DNA of 64,000 nucleotides. Origin: Microcebus murinus. Lineage: Eukaryota; Chordata; Mammalia; Primates; Cheirogaleidae. Both the position numbers and the translations under genes were made by a program. Positions within the stretch are counted from its first letter, which is position 1. The number at the start of each line of letters is the position of its first letter. The notes under the pieces were generated by a model. The model saw nothing but the letters and a program-made list of their open reading frames with translations, was not told the DNA's origin and made no database searches. The stretch covers positions 25,508,727 to 25,572,726 of the forward strand of contig NC_134115.1 in assembly GCF_040939455.1 (NCBI RefSeq), written 5' to 3'. Positions 24,801-36,199 of the stretch are shown here, one piece after another.

Positions 24801-27800
24801 AGTAGCCATACTTCTCCACCTAGTCTCTGGCTGGGTTGGACAACTTCAGGTCTCTCCTGGAAGGACAAAATCTGTTCTGCTAAGTTCAGCTCATTGGTGA
24901 TTGTAGATGAGATAGATCTTTATTACAGTTCAGCTAATTTGAAGAGAGAGCCCAGAAGTGGCTAAGACAAATGTGCCCACTGCCTTCTCCCAAACTCATC
25001 AGATGGGAATGCTCTGCTTCTCCTACTATAAAGGAGTGTGAGGGCAAACTAGTGAGAAAGGGAGTGCTATGTGGGAAACATAACATGATTTATTCTAACC
25101 CATGCATAATTATAGGACTATAAAAGTGAAAGGTGGACAGTTTTCAGAAGGAGCTCTAGTCTGAGACTGAGAAAAATAAATCATTAACTCCAGAGATCAA
25201 CTTAGAGATGAACTTAGAGATCATCCAACATAACCAACACCTTCACTTCACAGCTAGAAAATGGAGAGAAAATTCACAGAGTAAATACAAGATGTACCTG
25301 GCATGTCCCTGAAAACAGTGATCAAAGTTTATATTTCCTTGTTTCAATTGCATTTTCTTTTTATCATTTACTATAAGACATGTGACATTTGTTTTCCTAA
25401 TCTTTGAAAATACACATTAACACATTGAGTCTATAGAAAGTACTTAATAATTTCCTTAATAGTTTCCTGGTGTAATTTGATCTGCTACTTACGCTGTCAT
25501 AAAAATAATAAGATAATTTTCTAGTGAGAATTTTAGCTCATAGAAATGCCTTGAATATATTAAGTGCATAATATGTTTAACACATATAAGAAAAATGCTA
25601 AATTATTAATTTGACGAGAGGTGGAAATTGCTTTAATTAATGAAAGAATTAGGATTTACAAACAGATAATGTTATACTAAGAAGACATAAAGAAATATAG
25701 TCTGTGAGTTGTGGGAAGCAGATTAGAGATGGTCTATTTGAATTTACAGGCTGCCCTGTAACTCTGTATTTTGCTTTCCCAGTACTACAGCAGACACTAC
25801 TTTGAATGGCTATTTCATTCCCAGGAAAACTTGCATCTTTATTAACATGTATCAAGTAAACCATGATGAGTAAGTCACTAAAATTCATCCTGAGATAAAA
25901 TTTGCTTGTGTGGTTGTTTACAATTTATTGATCTGGGAAAGATTTATATTCTTCTTAATCAATCTCAGTCCTTTTTCTCTTGGAAAAAAGTTGGAACGAA
26001 GTTCAGTTTTCTATCCTTGTCTATAATGAGAAAGGTAGTATCTTAATACAAATTTAGGAAAAATTCAATTCAGGGCAAATCCAATGTCATAAGTGGCTCA
26101 TTAGGAAAGGTGTGTGCCAAGGACTTTGTGGGCTTCCTTTTTGCATGGTTATGACCAGTTGATATTTGAAATGCAGTCTAAAGTCCTCCACTGAAATGTA
26201 AACCACAAAGCAGGGATTTTTTTGTTCTTTTTATTGTTGCTTTTTTTTTTCTTTTTCTTCTACTTCAGCATGTAGACTACTGCCTGGCACATAATTGGTC
26301 CTCAGTAAATATTTGTTTAAGAAAATGAACTTAGAAGCTCACCTATATCAGCTGTAAAAGGAAGGGCTGAGATGAAGATACCCCATGCAATGAAAGTGAG
26401 GATAATGGCAGTGGCGATGGTAATGGAAATAATGACTCCAGCTAATATTTATAGATCCCTACTGTGTGCCAGGCACAAAATCTTGAAGTATCTACCCTGA
26501 ACCTCCACAGTAACACTGTGCAATGGTGTTATCAGATTCCCATTTTACAGATAAAGAAATTCTCAGCCAGGTGAAACACCCACTGATTGTACTGAATAAA
26601 AGTAAGCATTTTTATATGCTCTGTAAGAAGAAATACAGTCAGTGTAAATTGAATGGCATTTGTTCTCAGTGTAATCTTAAGTATTCTAGTATCTTAAGAA
26701 CTTGTGAACCTATGAATTATTGAGTAATGTTCAAACGACTGAAGTTAACACAGGTGCTACTAAAGTAATACTATTTGTATGGAGGTACTTGTTTAAGCTA
26801 AATGAGTGTGTAATTCAAGACTTTGAATTATGGGGAATTATTCATGTTTAATCTAAACCAGAGGCTACAAACTCAGGCACCTACTGAGCAATGGAGAATA
26901 ACGAATTGCACTTGGTGCAGCATTTAGGACGGGGTCATATGCTGCATCTAACTCAGCCGAATGAACCGTTGGCAAGGACATTGTCCCAATGTTGTCAGCT
27001 TTTACAATTATAAAACAGAACTTGGAAATGCAAATTTTCACATGAAATCTGATTTTTAAAGGTTAGCAATAACAAATAATATTTAAAAGATTATGAGAGC
27101 AAAGCAAAATGTATTGGAAGACTGTGTGGGTCTGTGACCTAGGGTGTAGAGAGAAACCAATTTTCCTTCTAGAGAGAAGGTGACATCCACACATAAAGAG
27201 GCCCAGTTCTTTGTGAAGGCAAGTCAGTCCCTGGCACATGGTTTAAGGTGTATTAGAAAACATGCTAGCATTAGTTTTCACATGGGCAAGCCAAATAAGG
27301 TGCCTGTAACAAAAGATGGAGGTAAGAAAGAGAACCGATGCCTAGTAATTTGGGAACTATGGGCAACCCCTCAATCAGAGCTGCTTTGGGGAGACCCAGC
27401 TCCTCTCTGTTATATACAAAGAACATTTCCTAATCATATTTGTACCAGAGTAAGAGATATAATTCAAACAGTCTCATCATTCTCATTTATTTTACTTAAA
27501 ACAAAACAGATAGAACATTTATTGCTTTTTATTTATTTCTCAATTTCAGAATATTCATATGAGAATTTTGTGGACCTCTTAATCTAAAATAATTAAAAAT
27601 GGAAATAAATTGTCAACTATTTTATTCACTATTTAATGAATCAGAAGCCATTTTAGTGAAAAGGATAATTACAGCTATTAGCTATTTATGATAGCTAAGT
27701 TTGTCAAATATTAAAGGAAAAAGTAACATATATATCCGTAATAATTATGTATATAAAATCATATATCACCATAATTATATATACATATCTGTGTATACAT

Positions 27801-28285
27801 ACTTTACATATATGTACACCTACTTTATATATAAATGTTTATATATATAAAATTTATAAAGAATATTCCAAACTTAAAATATTTCATGCAAAACAAAATT
27901 ATTGTGGAAAAGTTAGCAATAAGAGCAAAAACTATGAAATGATAAAATGATTTTTTAAATGTTATTTGCCTCTATTTTATGCAGAACTATTTGGGATACT
28001 CCCAACTTATTTAGACCTGAGAGATTTCTAAATGAAAACAGAGAACTGAATAAAAGTCTTGTTGAGAAAGTTTTGATATTTGGAATGGGAATCCGGAAAT
28101 GTCTGGGAGAAGATGTTGCACGAAATGAGATATTCATTTTCATCACCACTGTTCTGCAGCAGCTCAAGCTGAAAAAGTGCCCCAGCGTTGAGCTTGACCT
28201 GACGCCTACGTATGGGTTAACCATGAAGCCAAAACCGTACCAACTCCAGGCAGAACTTCACCCCTTACGTAGTTTGTCTACTTAG
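18029..28285 (+). CDS. CYP1D1: Cytochrome P450 family 1, CYP1D1-like, complete coding region (6 coding exons, 514 aa)
   Basis: A microsomal heme monooxygenase: by family knowledge CYP1 enzymes use O2 and electrons from NADPH-P450 reductase at the ER membrane to oxidise planar aromatic substrates. Exons 18029-18850, 20161-20284, 22494-22583, 22667-22787, 25783-25869 and 27985-28285 total 1545 nt and stay in frame. Visible in order: N-terminal membrane helix (about residues 10-27), basic stretch and proline hinge SPPGP (38-42), C-helix W130, I-helix AGFET (315-319), ExxR as EVFR (371-374), PERF (426-429), heme loop [10 protein letters not shown] with Cys454. Length matches CYP1A proteins (about 512-516 aa), and exon sizes (90 and 87 nt for exons 4 and 6) match CYP1A. 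CYP1B1 and CYP1C have different exon layouts, and the residues differ clearly from CYP1A1/1A2, so CYP1D1 is the best paralogue. The human orthologue is a pseudogene. Odd points: Lys134 in the WxxxR position and Ala389 in the usual TTRDT. The noncoding exon 1 was not located. Confidence 0.9.
18851..20160 (+). other. CYP1D1 intron 2
   Basis: 1310-bp GT-AG intron. No gene or confidently named repeat seen. Confidence 0.85.
20161..20284 (+). CDS. CYP1D1: CYP1D1 exon 3
   Basis: Acceptor GTTTCCTCAG ends at 20160 and donor GCTG|GTATGT begins at 20285. The 124 nt encode residues 275-315 plus the first base of Gly316, from [11 protein letters not shown] to the start of the I helix, DLFGA. CYP1A1 has the corresponding GHIRDITDSLI. 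No stop is present in the used frame. Confidence 0.93.
21530..22340 (-). mobile_element. L1 3' fragment in CYP1D1 intron 3
   Basis: Antisense L1 3' UTR landmarks: 'gtatacagttcagtactgtt', 'aatgtcctcaaggcttatcc', 'gaggaacctccatactc'. Split by the 72-bp TTAA element. Confidence 0.8.
21595..21666. mobile_element. Short piggyBac-type MITE with TTAA target duplication
   Basis: 72-bp element bounded by TTAA at 21591-21594 and 21667-21670. Its ends are inverted: CCCTTGCACTC at the left, GAGTGAAAAGGG at the right. Removing it and one TTAA rebuilds the host L1 sequence (ATGT-TTAA-GTATACAG). It is far too short to code for a transposase and must have moved with one from elsewhere. piggyBac MITEs with CCCTTTGCACTC-like ends are known from primates, with recent activity reported in mouse lemur. 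Confidence 0.85.
22494..22583 (+). CDS. CYP1D1: CYP1D1 exon 4 (I helix)
   Basis: Acceptor TTTCTTTTCCAG ends at 22493 and donor ATTG|GTAAAC starts at 22584. The 90 nt complete the I helix: the AGFET oxygen-activation motif with acidic Glu318 and Thr319, then the stretch ending KIQEEIG. The length equals exon 4 of CYP1A genes. The next intron is only 83 bp. Confidence 0.93.
22667..22787 (+). CDS. CYP1D1: CYP1D1 exon 5 (K helix, ExxR)
   Basis: Acceptor CTTTTCCTTAAG ends at 22666 and donor CATTG|GTAAGC begins at 22788. The 121 nt encode residues 347-385 with split codons at both ends. The exon holds [13 protein letters not shown] and the K-helix ExxR (Glu371, Arg374), followed by TIPH, whose His385 sits at the heme-propionate contact position of the family. 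It is one codon shorter than the CYP1A1 equivalent, in the loop after the J helix. Confidence 0.92.
22788..25782 (+). other. CYP1D1 intron 5
   Basis: 2995-bp GT-AG intron, mostly unassigned AT-rich sequence. It has a homopolymer pair at about 23709-23741 (T run then A run, able to form a small hairpin). No nested gene recognised. Confidence 0.8.
25783..25869 (+). CDS. CYP1D1: CYP1D1 exon 6 (87 nt)
   Basis: This exon is too short to stand out as an open frame and was found by homology and splice phase. Acceptor TTGCTTTCCCAG ends at 25782 and donor GATGA|GTAAGT starts at 25870. It joins exon 5 to give Cys386 and exon 7 to give Glu415. It encodes [14 protein letters not shown] (390-403) and NMYQVNHDE (407-415), matching the CYP1A1 segment around GFYIPKG and QWQINHDQ. 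The 87-nt length matches CYP1A exon 6. Confidence 0.93.
25870..27984 (+). other. CYP1D1 intron 6
   Basis: 2115-bp GT-AG intron with a MIR at about 26440-26560 and AT-rich alternating sequence at 27725-27870. A 135-codon open frame at 27180-27587 has no recognisable domain. Confidence 0.8.
26440..26560 (-). mobile_element. MIR SINE remnant in CYP1D1 intron 6
   Basis: Antisense MIR: 'ctactgtgtgccaggcac' followed by 'cccattttacagataaagaa'. Confidence 0.75.
27985..28285 (+). CDS. CYP1D1: CYP1D1 exon 7 (heme-binding region, stop codon)
   Basis: Acceptor TTTTATGCAG ends at 27984. The coding part ends at TAG 28283-28285. It encodes residues 416-514, including the meander FRPERF (424-429), the heme loop with the thiolate ligand Cys454, and the family-1 C-terminal segment [19 protein letters not shown]. 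The protein ends about where CYP1A proteins end. The 3' UTR follows directly. Confidence 0.95.
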
Positions 28286-28565
28286 ATTCTCAGACTGAGA
28301 GGAAGGTTTCTTATTTAATTCAAACTCAGTTCTACTATGAGATCTATTGTCTTGTGAGAATATCTTAAAATAATAATGAAGTCTGATATAAATCAAGGGG
28401 TTTAAATCCTAATCTCTCAATAGATGGTAGTATCAGAAGAACCAGAATTGAGTGTTTATAATCTGCATTTTTACCAGTATACATATAGTGGATTTTGAAA
28501 TGTTTTATTCAGACTATATACAAACTTAATTTGTTTTGATAAATAAAGGTGAATGGTTTTCAATA
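28286..28565 (+). other. CYP1D1: CYP1D1 3' UTR (extent estimated)
   Basis: AT-rich sequence after the stop codon, running to a little past the first canonical AATAAA. The true 3' end cannot be fixed from sequence alone, and further AATAAA-like motifs occur just downstream (28574-28580). Confidence 0.5.
28542..28547 (+). promoter_or_regulatory. Candidate polyadenylation signal AATAAA for CYP1D1
   Basis: Canonical AATAAA hexamer 257 nt after the stop codon, followed by T-rich sequence (GGTTTTCAATATATC). It is the first exact AATAAA on the + strand after the gene. Confidence 0.5.
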
Positions 28566-28599
28566 TATCAAAAAATAAATAATTAAGAGAAAGAAAGAA

Positions 28600-29090
28600 A
28601 CCAAAGAGCCATGCCGTGGTGTCCAGGTGTCACTGTGGGCGTGAGTGCCAGGGCAAGATAAGTGACAGGCTAAGTGAGCAAGCAAGGGGACTGTGTCTGC
28701 CTTCCCTTCACACCAGCTTCAAATAGACAGGTGTATTCATCTTTGTTTTAAATATAGGGTTCAGAAAAGAACAAGGTTCTGATGCAAAATGCATTATTTT
28801 CAGTGATCTAAGATATAGGTTCTCAAGAGAGCCCGAGAAGAGAGCTAGAGTGACCTAGAACAGCAGAGAGCATTACATGGTGGCAGTAGTTGAGCTGGGC
28901 TAGATTTAGAGAGGTAGAGAAAAGGCCATGAGAAAGCATCTCCTCAAAGTCCATTTTCTGTATAGGCTCTTACATTTTCTGCCTTAAGAACTTAATTTCA
29001 GGGCAAATTGGTATTTCCACAATGCTACCCATTTATTTTGGTACTTACTAAATACACATGTATATTGGTTTTTTTTAGGACTGCTATAAT
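28600..29090. other. Intergenic sequence 3' of CYP1D1
   Basis: About 0.5 kb with no gene or repeat family recognised. Confidence 0.4.
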
Positions 29091-29094
29091 AACA

Positions 29095-29370
29095 AAATAC
29101 CAGAGGCTAGGTGGCACATTCTTTGGGGAACATATATACACATTTCTGTTGACCATATAAACACAGGAGTGAAAATACTGAGTCGCAAACATTTGTTCAT
29201 TCAACTTTTGAACTGCCAGCTAGATTTTCAGCACGATTGTACTAATTTATACTCCCACCAGCACCAGCAACATAAAAGAGATGTCTGGTGATTTCATATC
29301 TTCTTTAACATTTGGCATTTTCTGTCTTTTTCATTTTAGATACTTTGGTGTTGTAAACATACCCTATTAA
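29095..29370 (-). mobile_element. Old L1 fragment
   Basis: Antisense ORF2-like text: 'tttatactcccaccagcacc' and 'gatactttggtgttgtaaac'. Diverged. Confidence 0.5.
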
Positions 29371-30439
29371 AGAGACAGACCATGAGAAACACCCCTGACC
29401 TATTACCTTAAGTGAACTTGATTTGCGCAGTGTTAGCTAGTTTATTCCCTCTTAATGAAATGCATCTGGGACAGATCGAGTGCATTCATGCACTGAAGTC
29501 CTTCAAATGTGAATGATCTCCTGTTCCACGTTCCACCACATACAAATGATCTCAGCTCACAGTTACCATGGCCTCCTGAGAGAGAGAGACTTCTTTTTTC
29601 TAATTTCCTTTGGTAGTGATACTACAGAATTTTCTCCATTAATCAGAACAAACTCTACTTTTAAGATACATTTCAGTTATGACCATGTCTACATTTTGTT
29701 TATAATTTAGGGGCAGTCTAAAAGTGGTTATTTACATGTGTTTATCCTGCGACATGCCTCTATTATAGTTTTTGGAATTTTATTTTTCATTGCCATGGCT
29801 GAGACTGAAAAACAGCATGTTTTCCTCATTGCATCACATTTCTAAAATTCCTTCTTGGTCAAAGTGCAAGTCTGTTGATCCTTATAAACTTCTGTCTTTC
29901 TGGTGAGAAAAGAAGATCCAGGAGGGCACATTTTGAGAATGTATTAATTAATTTCCATTGCCTTTGTGTTTCCTTTGCTTTATTAAACTCTTCATCTTTT
30001 CCAACGAATACCATTCTGCTTATTATTTACTTATTTTTAAAATAAAGAATTGGAGTGATTTCTCATGCTTTTCTAGAAGTGTCATTTCATTAGAAGGGTA
30101 TTTCTGGGTAATAAAAGCTTAAATTTTAACTTTGAAACTCTTCTAATAGTTTGATTGATACAGTTAAGATTTCCCTTACTGTTCTTTACACAGTGAGGTG
30201 ATCCTGTGAATGCCAGGAAGGATTTGCATGCAATGATCAAGAAAAATGAAACCTCCACACTTAACTTCTAGACATATCTTCAAATTTGTTTATGCTACAT
30301 TTTGCCAGGCAAAAATAAGCAATTTTCAAATAGCCAAATATATCTAACTTTTCCTTAATGGTTTCTGTGATGTCATACTTAAGAAAATCTTCTTCCTTTC
30401 TAATTGATACAAATAGCCTCTTAAATTTTCTTCCAATAA
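29371..30439. other. Intergenic AT-rich sequence
   Basis: About 1.1 kb with only short open frames and no recognised repeat or gene. Confidence 0.4.
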
Positions 30440-31020
30440 TTTTCTTTAAAAAAAAAGTAAGGATCCAATTCTCTTTCCTTCTACATGGATAATCAATTGT
30501 ATTAGCACTATTTATTAAATCATCCACTCTTTCTTACTATGTTATATTAAAACCCCACATATACTGGATCATTCTGTGGATGCTCAGCCATCTATGGCTA
30601 ATATACTTATATATTCCTGTGCTAATATCATACACTTTTTATTACAGTGACTTTATAATTATCTTTGTGTCTGAGAGTCTTCTACTTTGCCCTCTTCTTT
30701 TTATTAAGTATGTATACATTTCTTTGCTATTCTTAGATTTATTTCCCTATATAGATTCTAGAATCATTTTATATAGTGAAACAGAAAAGCCCATTAAGAT
30801 GAAAATTTGATTTTTATAACATTTAGGTATTAATTTTGGAAGTACTAACCTTTCTATAATAGTTCTTATCATTAAGTTTATTTATGTACTTCATTTAGAG
30901 CTTATAAATTAACTTTCATATAAATCTTATACTACTTTTGCTATAGTTAGATCTAAGAATTTTTGTGTTTTAACCCTAATATAAGTGGATTTTTATGTTC
31001 TTTTTACTTTAGTCTCAACT
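30440..31020 (-). mobile_element. Old L1 fragment near the inner edge of the right arm
   Basis: Resembles antisense L1 ORF2 ('gtgctaatatcatacacttt', 'cagtgactttataattatct', 'tataaatcttatactac'). It ends just where arm similarity begins. Confidence 0.5.
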
Positions 31021-31413
31021 TTGTGATTGCTGGTTAAGAGAAAAAGCTTTATACTTCAGTTATTTCTCATAGCCAACCTTTGAAGGGATGGTTATGTTTT
31101 TCTCTATTTTACATATGATGAATTCCAAGGCCCAGAGAAGTCACAAAATTTCCTCAGGCTAACAATACATAAGTGATGGAAAAAGGTTTAAAAATTCAAG
31201 TAGTAGTTTAGCACTTGTTCCCTGAGCCTCTGATCATACCACCTTCTAGTGAAGAATTCTTCAGCTAAAACCTGAAGCTTCTAGTAACAATAGCCATCCT
31301 TACTGAGGTGACTTCGTGTATAAGAAATGAGCATGTAAGATACATGGGGATACCCCTCCAAATTACATGATAGATCATGGGCTCTAGCCAGGCACTAACT
31401 GAGCAGGGATGGC

Positions 31414-31863
31414 GCATTAGCTTCTTGGCGATGCTGTAATAAATTACCACAAATTTGATGAGTTACAACAAGAAATTTATTAACTCACAGTATGGAAGCC
31501 AGAAGTCTGAAATCACAGTGTTATTAGCAGGGCCACACTCCCTCCAAAGACTAATAAGAATGGATTTTACCTTGCCTCTTCCAGCTTCGAATGGCTCTAG
31601 GTATTCTTTGGCTTGTGGCTGCATAACTCCAATCTATGCCTCAGGCTTTACGTGGCTTCTCCCAGTTTCTCCTCTGTGTGTCTCTTACAAGGAGTACTAT
31701 TCTCATTAGATTCAGGGCCCACCCGGATAATCCGGGATGATCTCATCTCAACATCTTTGACTTAGTTAATTCTACTAAGATCCTTTTGTTCAAATAAGGC
31801 TGCATTCACTGGGTCTGGGCTGTGATCATATCTTTGTGGAGACAAACATTCAATCTGTGCAGG
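31414..31863 (-). mobile_element. MLT1-type LTR (ERVL-MaLR), right arm
   Basis: Reverse complement of 12860-13298, beginning with GCATTAGCTTCTTGGCGATG and ending near the AATCTGTGCAGG that corresponds to the left-arm start. Shared between arms, so older than the duplication. Confidence 0.8.
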
Positions 31864-32059
31864 TAAGAAAGCACAGTTGCTACCATTGGCCCATGGTTGG
31901 AGGATTGAAGCCAATTCATTCAGATTATTGCCTATTTTTCTTTTTGCTTTTCCTTTGGGAAGCAGTTTAGTGAATTCTCTGAAGCCGTATTTCCTAGGTT
32001 CAAATGTGAGCTCTGTTATTAATATTTCATATGTTATTATCCAAAGGCAATAAATCTTT

Positions 32060-32175
32060 CTCTACCCCTGTAGTCCTTATCAGTAAAATGAGGAATTTTA
32101 GCAGTACTTACCTTAGAGATTAGTTAAAAGAATAAAAATTATTTAATAACTGTAAGATACACTATCTGGCATATT
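32060..32175 (+). mobile_element. MIR SINE remnant, right arm
   Basis: Inverted partner of 12530-12660 with 'agtaaaatgagga' and 'gcagtacttacctt'. Confidence 0.6.
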
Positions 32176-33009
32176 ATAATTATTAAAAAATGATAACATC
32201 TGCAAATAGAAGAGGAATATTTTATTCTTAAGATTAAGAGTGTGTGCTCTACAAAGAAGGTGATATTTGAAATAGATGTAAAGTATAAATGAAGCTTACT
32301 GGATGGAGTAGGAATGGAGAGATGCTAGCAGGGATGAGCATTGAAAAGGCAGAGAGGTTTCATAGAGCTGGGATTGGTTAAGGAATAAAGTGAGATACAA
32401 GATGCAGGAGGTGAGCCTGGAAAAGCCTTTCTCAGCCAAAACCTCAGAATGATTCCTGAATCTTCCATCTCCCTTATAAGCCACAGCTAGTGATTTGGCC
32501 CTGTGGATTCAATCATCTATATATGAGGTATTTCTCACTGTTCTGGCCTCTTTATTCCCAATTGCCATTACTTAAACCCAGTCCCCATCAAATTTATTAG
32601 CTTTCTATATTAGTTGAGATTGCACTCAGCAGCCAGTTTGAACAATCACAACAAAATTAAAATGCCTTAAACAAATACAATTTGCATTTCTTACACAACA
32701 AAATGCCTGAAGTTAGGTGATGGCTTCCATTGGTTCAGCAGCTCCATGGCAGCTGGAGCAATGTCTCTGCCATTCCTTAGGCCTTTCCCTTTGGTTGCTG
32801 TGTATGGCTGCTACAGTTCCAGCTATCACATCTATGTTCCAAACAAGAGTGGGGGAAGAAACAATATCAGCCACATCTGTACCATTCTATAATTTAAGCA
32901 ACTTGAGTTTTCCCCAAAACCACCAGTAGACTTCTGCTTAAGTTTTATTATATCAGAGAAAATAGCAAAGCATTTGGCTTACGATACTGCCAGTTCAAAG
33001 AAAAGAAGG

Positions 33010-33914
33010 TGCCACATGCCACCAGAAGAAATTATCTATTAATATATAAAATTGTACATGTACCAAACACATACACATACATATATTCATAAAGAGAATG
33101 ATATCTGGAAGCATGCTCTCATCTCTTTATTAAGGGATTTGTGAAGATATTTACTTTCTTCTTCATACTTTGCTGAATCAATTAATTTTTTACAGTGAAC
33201 ATAAAATCATGGCATTAATAAAAATGGTAATCTCCTTTGATTTTTAAATTATGCTTTTATAAATCATAATTTATTGGTATGTTCATTTCTATTATTTACT
33301 ATATTTTTTTACTTATTTTCTTGACTATAACATTGCTTGTGCTGTTCTGTTAGTTAATGATACAACCGTCAACATTATTTGAAGATACAAAAGTTAGTCA
33401 GAGATGCAAACCTTCTCAGAAATTGAGACTCATGCATTTATTATGGACACTGACATGACCACCCTCTGTAGCAGAGATAGAAGTGTGGTCTCTGTACTTC
33501 AGCTGTCAACAAGGGGAAATATAAATGGGACCAGCAAGGCTGTCTGGTCCTGCTTATGTGATAGACATGCTGGTGTCAAAAGGAAATATGGATTTCTAAT
33601 GCCAAAGGATAAATAAGAGGAAATATAACATGATCCTAGCTGAGTGATTTTGGGGAACTCACCTGTCTTTTCTGAATCTCTGTTTTTTCTTTATTTGCAA
33701 TTTGATGTGATGACTAGAAAAGTATATGTGAAATACTGACTTAGAGTAGGTTTCTAAATTGACAGTTTTGATTGCTATTATTATTAATATTGTTGCTGCT
33801 ATTATATCAGGAAATATAATATTGAATATCACATAGTAAATTTTATCGATGTACTCATTCAAAATATATAATTCATGTAAGGAAAAACATATTCTTATTC
33901 CACAACACATAAAA
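33010..33914. other. Right-arm stretch without clear counterpart in the left arm
   Basis: About 0.9 kb of AT-rich sequence that does not match left 10.0-11.7 kb. No gene or known repeat recognised. Confidence 0.4.
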
Positions 33915-33974
33915 TGTCTTACTTTTCTTAAAAATGTAAAGCAGTATCAAATTTTTATATCTTTTCTTTATTCT

Positions 33975-35975
33975 TAAAGAATAAACTTAACCAAGGGGGT
34001 GGAAGACTTGTACATTGACTATAAAACACTACTACAAGAAATTAAATAAGAAATAAATTAATGGAAGGACATCTTACATTCATGAATGAAAATCCCAATG
34101 GTGATTTTCGCAGAAATAGAAAAGTCCATCCTAAAATCATGTGGAATCACAAGAGACCCTGAAGAGCCAAAACAATCTTGAGACAGAAGTGCAAAATGAG
34201 AAGTCTCATACTTCCTGCTTTCAAAACTTAAATGAAGTTACACTAATCCAAACAGTGTGATAATGGCATTAGGACAGACATAAACAATGGAATAGAGAGT
34301 CCAGAAATAAACTCTCATGTATATGGTCATATGATTTTTAACAGGGGTGCTGAGAAAGAGAAATCTGTTTAACAAATGATGCTGGGAAAACTGCATATGC
34401 ATATGCTAAAAGAATGAATTTGGACCCTTACCTTATACCACATATATAGTTTATGTATATATATACACACACATATGTATATATACATATATATACACAT
34501 ATATAGACACAAAAACTAACTCAAAATGGATCAAAGACTTAAACATAAGAGCTAAAACTACAAAACTTTCATAAAATATATAGGGGAAACACTTCATGAC
34601 ATTAGGTTTTATAATGAACTTTTGGATATGACACCAAAGTACAGGGAACAAAGAACAAAATAGATCAATGGGACTTCAACAAAACTTGAAAACTATCCTT
34701 TTGTGTAATACATCAAAGGACATTGTCTACAGAGTGAAGAGGTGACTCACACCATGGGAAAAAATATTTGTAAATTATATATCTTATAAGAAATGAGTAT
34801 CCAAAAAATATAAATAACTCCTACAACTTAACAACAACAACAAAAACTTGGCAATAAAAATGGGACAAAGGACAATTGACAATTCTCCAAAGAAGAAATA
34901 CAAATGGCCAATAAGCACATGAAAAGATGCTCAACATCATTAATCATCAGGGAAATGCAAATCAAAATTGCAACAATGAGATATTGCTTCACACCTGTTA
35001 GGATGACTATTAAAAATCAAAACAAAACAAAAGAAAAACAGAAGTAAAAGTTGTTGTCAAGGATATGGAGAAATTGTAACCTTTATGCATTGCTGGTGGA
35101 GATATAAAATGGTACAGCTGCTGTGGAAAACTGTATGGTGGTTTCTCAAAAAATTAAACATTGGATTACCATATGGTTGACAGAGTCTTCCTCTGACCAA
35201 ATTTTAGTCAGTCTCCTCTCAATCCATTTTACAACTAGATCTCACCCATGGGTCCTGTGATAGGCTTGCCTTATCCAATTGTAGCAATAACCCTACTAAG
35301 CTTAGAGACAATTCCCACCCTAGCTTTCTGATTGCTTTTGATACCTGATCAAATTCCTCATCGTCCGCCCTTGATATTTGATCACTGTGGTCTGCCTTCA
35401 CCAAGAATCCTGTTAGGTCAGTTTAGCAAGAATCCCCTTAGCCTTGAAGTCTCCTCTTGGTAACATTAAATCTACTGACCCAGTCACTCTGCAGATTGGC
35501 TATACATCCCCAGCTGTCTTTAGTGTACACTGTCTCTTCTATCATGATAATCTTTACACCCTGAATAAACTCTTCCTTACCATTTTAACAAGTGTTAGAA
35601 TATTTTTTTCTTTTCCATGATTCAGCAATTCCATGTCTGGGTATACAGCCCAAAGAACTGAAAGTGTAACTTGAACAGAGACTTGCACACCCATATTCAT
35701 AGCAGCATTATTCACAATAGTCAAAAAAGTAAAAAATCCAAATGTCCATTAAGAGATGAACTGATAAATGAAATATGGCATTTTTATATAATAAAATACT
35801 TCTCAGCTTTCAAAAGAAAAGGAAATTCTGACACATACCATAAGATGAATGAACCTTGAAGACATTACGCTAAGTGAAAAAGCCAATCACAAAAGGACAA
35901 TTATTGTGATTCCACTTATGTGAGGTACCTAGAGTAGTTAAATTGATAGAAACAAAAATTGAATTGATGGTTGCC
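33975..35975 (+). mobile_element. L1 (LINE-1) 3' fragment, right arm
   Basis: Sense-oriented L1 ORF2 end (for example AATGGCCAATAAGCACATGA at 34903-34922), inverted partner of the left-arm L1. It has the same LTR-like insert (35178-35615) but no Alu, and lacks the terminal 3' UTR part kept on the left. Confidence 0.85.
35178..35615 (+). mobile_element. LTR-like insert within right-arm L1
   Basis: Inverted partner of 8134-8586. Starts TGACAGAGTC, has AATAAA at 35564-35569 and ends in a T-rich run. The L1 flanks CCATATGG and CCATGATT hint at a short target duplication. Probably a solo LTR; family unassigned. Confidence 0.45.
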
Positions 35976-36199
35976 AAGGTCTTGCAGTTTAATCCTTTAC
36001 TCATGTATTGCTGCTAGACATTTTACAGCTGAGTAAAGCGTAACTCTTTTAACTTTTATTTCAAATCGCAGTGTTTGAATATTTGAAATTTTCTTAAAAG
36101 AATATAAAAGCCATTCTGTTTATAAAGACAATTTTAAAGAATACTTGACCCCAGGAGTAATTACTGTGACCATACTAATAGGTCTGGATTTGGCTTGAA

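Noticed and set aside
27180..27587. 135-codon open frame in CYP1D1 intron 6
   Set aside because: No recognisable domain, and it lies within an intron between two correctly phased exons.
35990..36060. Second piggyBac-like element in the right arm (TTAATCCTTTACTC ... GAGTAAAG)
   Set aside because: The left arm has homologous diverged sequence at the same place, the ends are imperfect and no exact TTAA duplication frames it.
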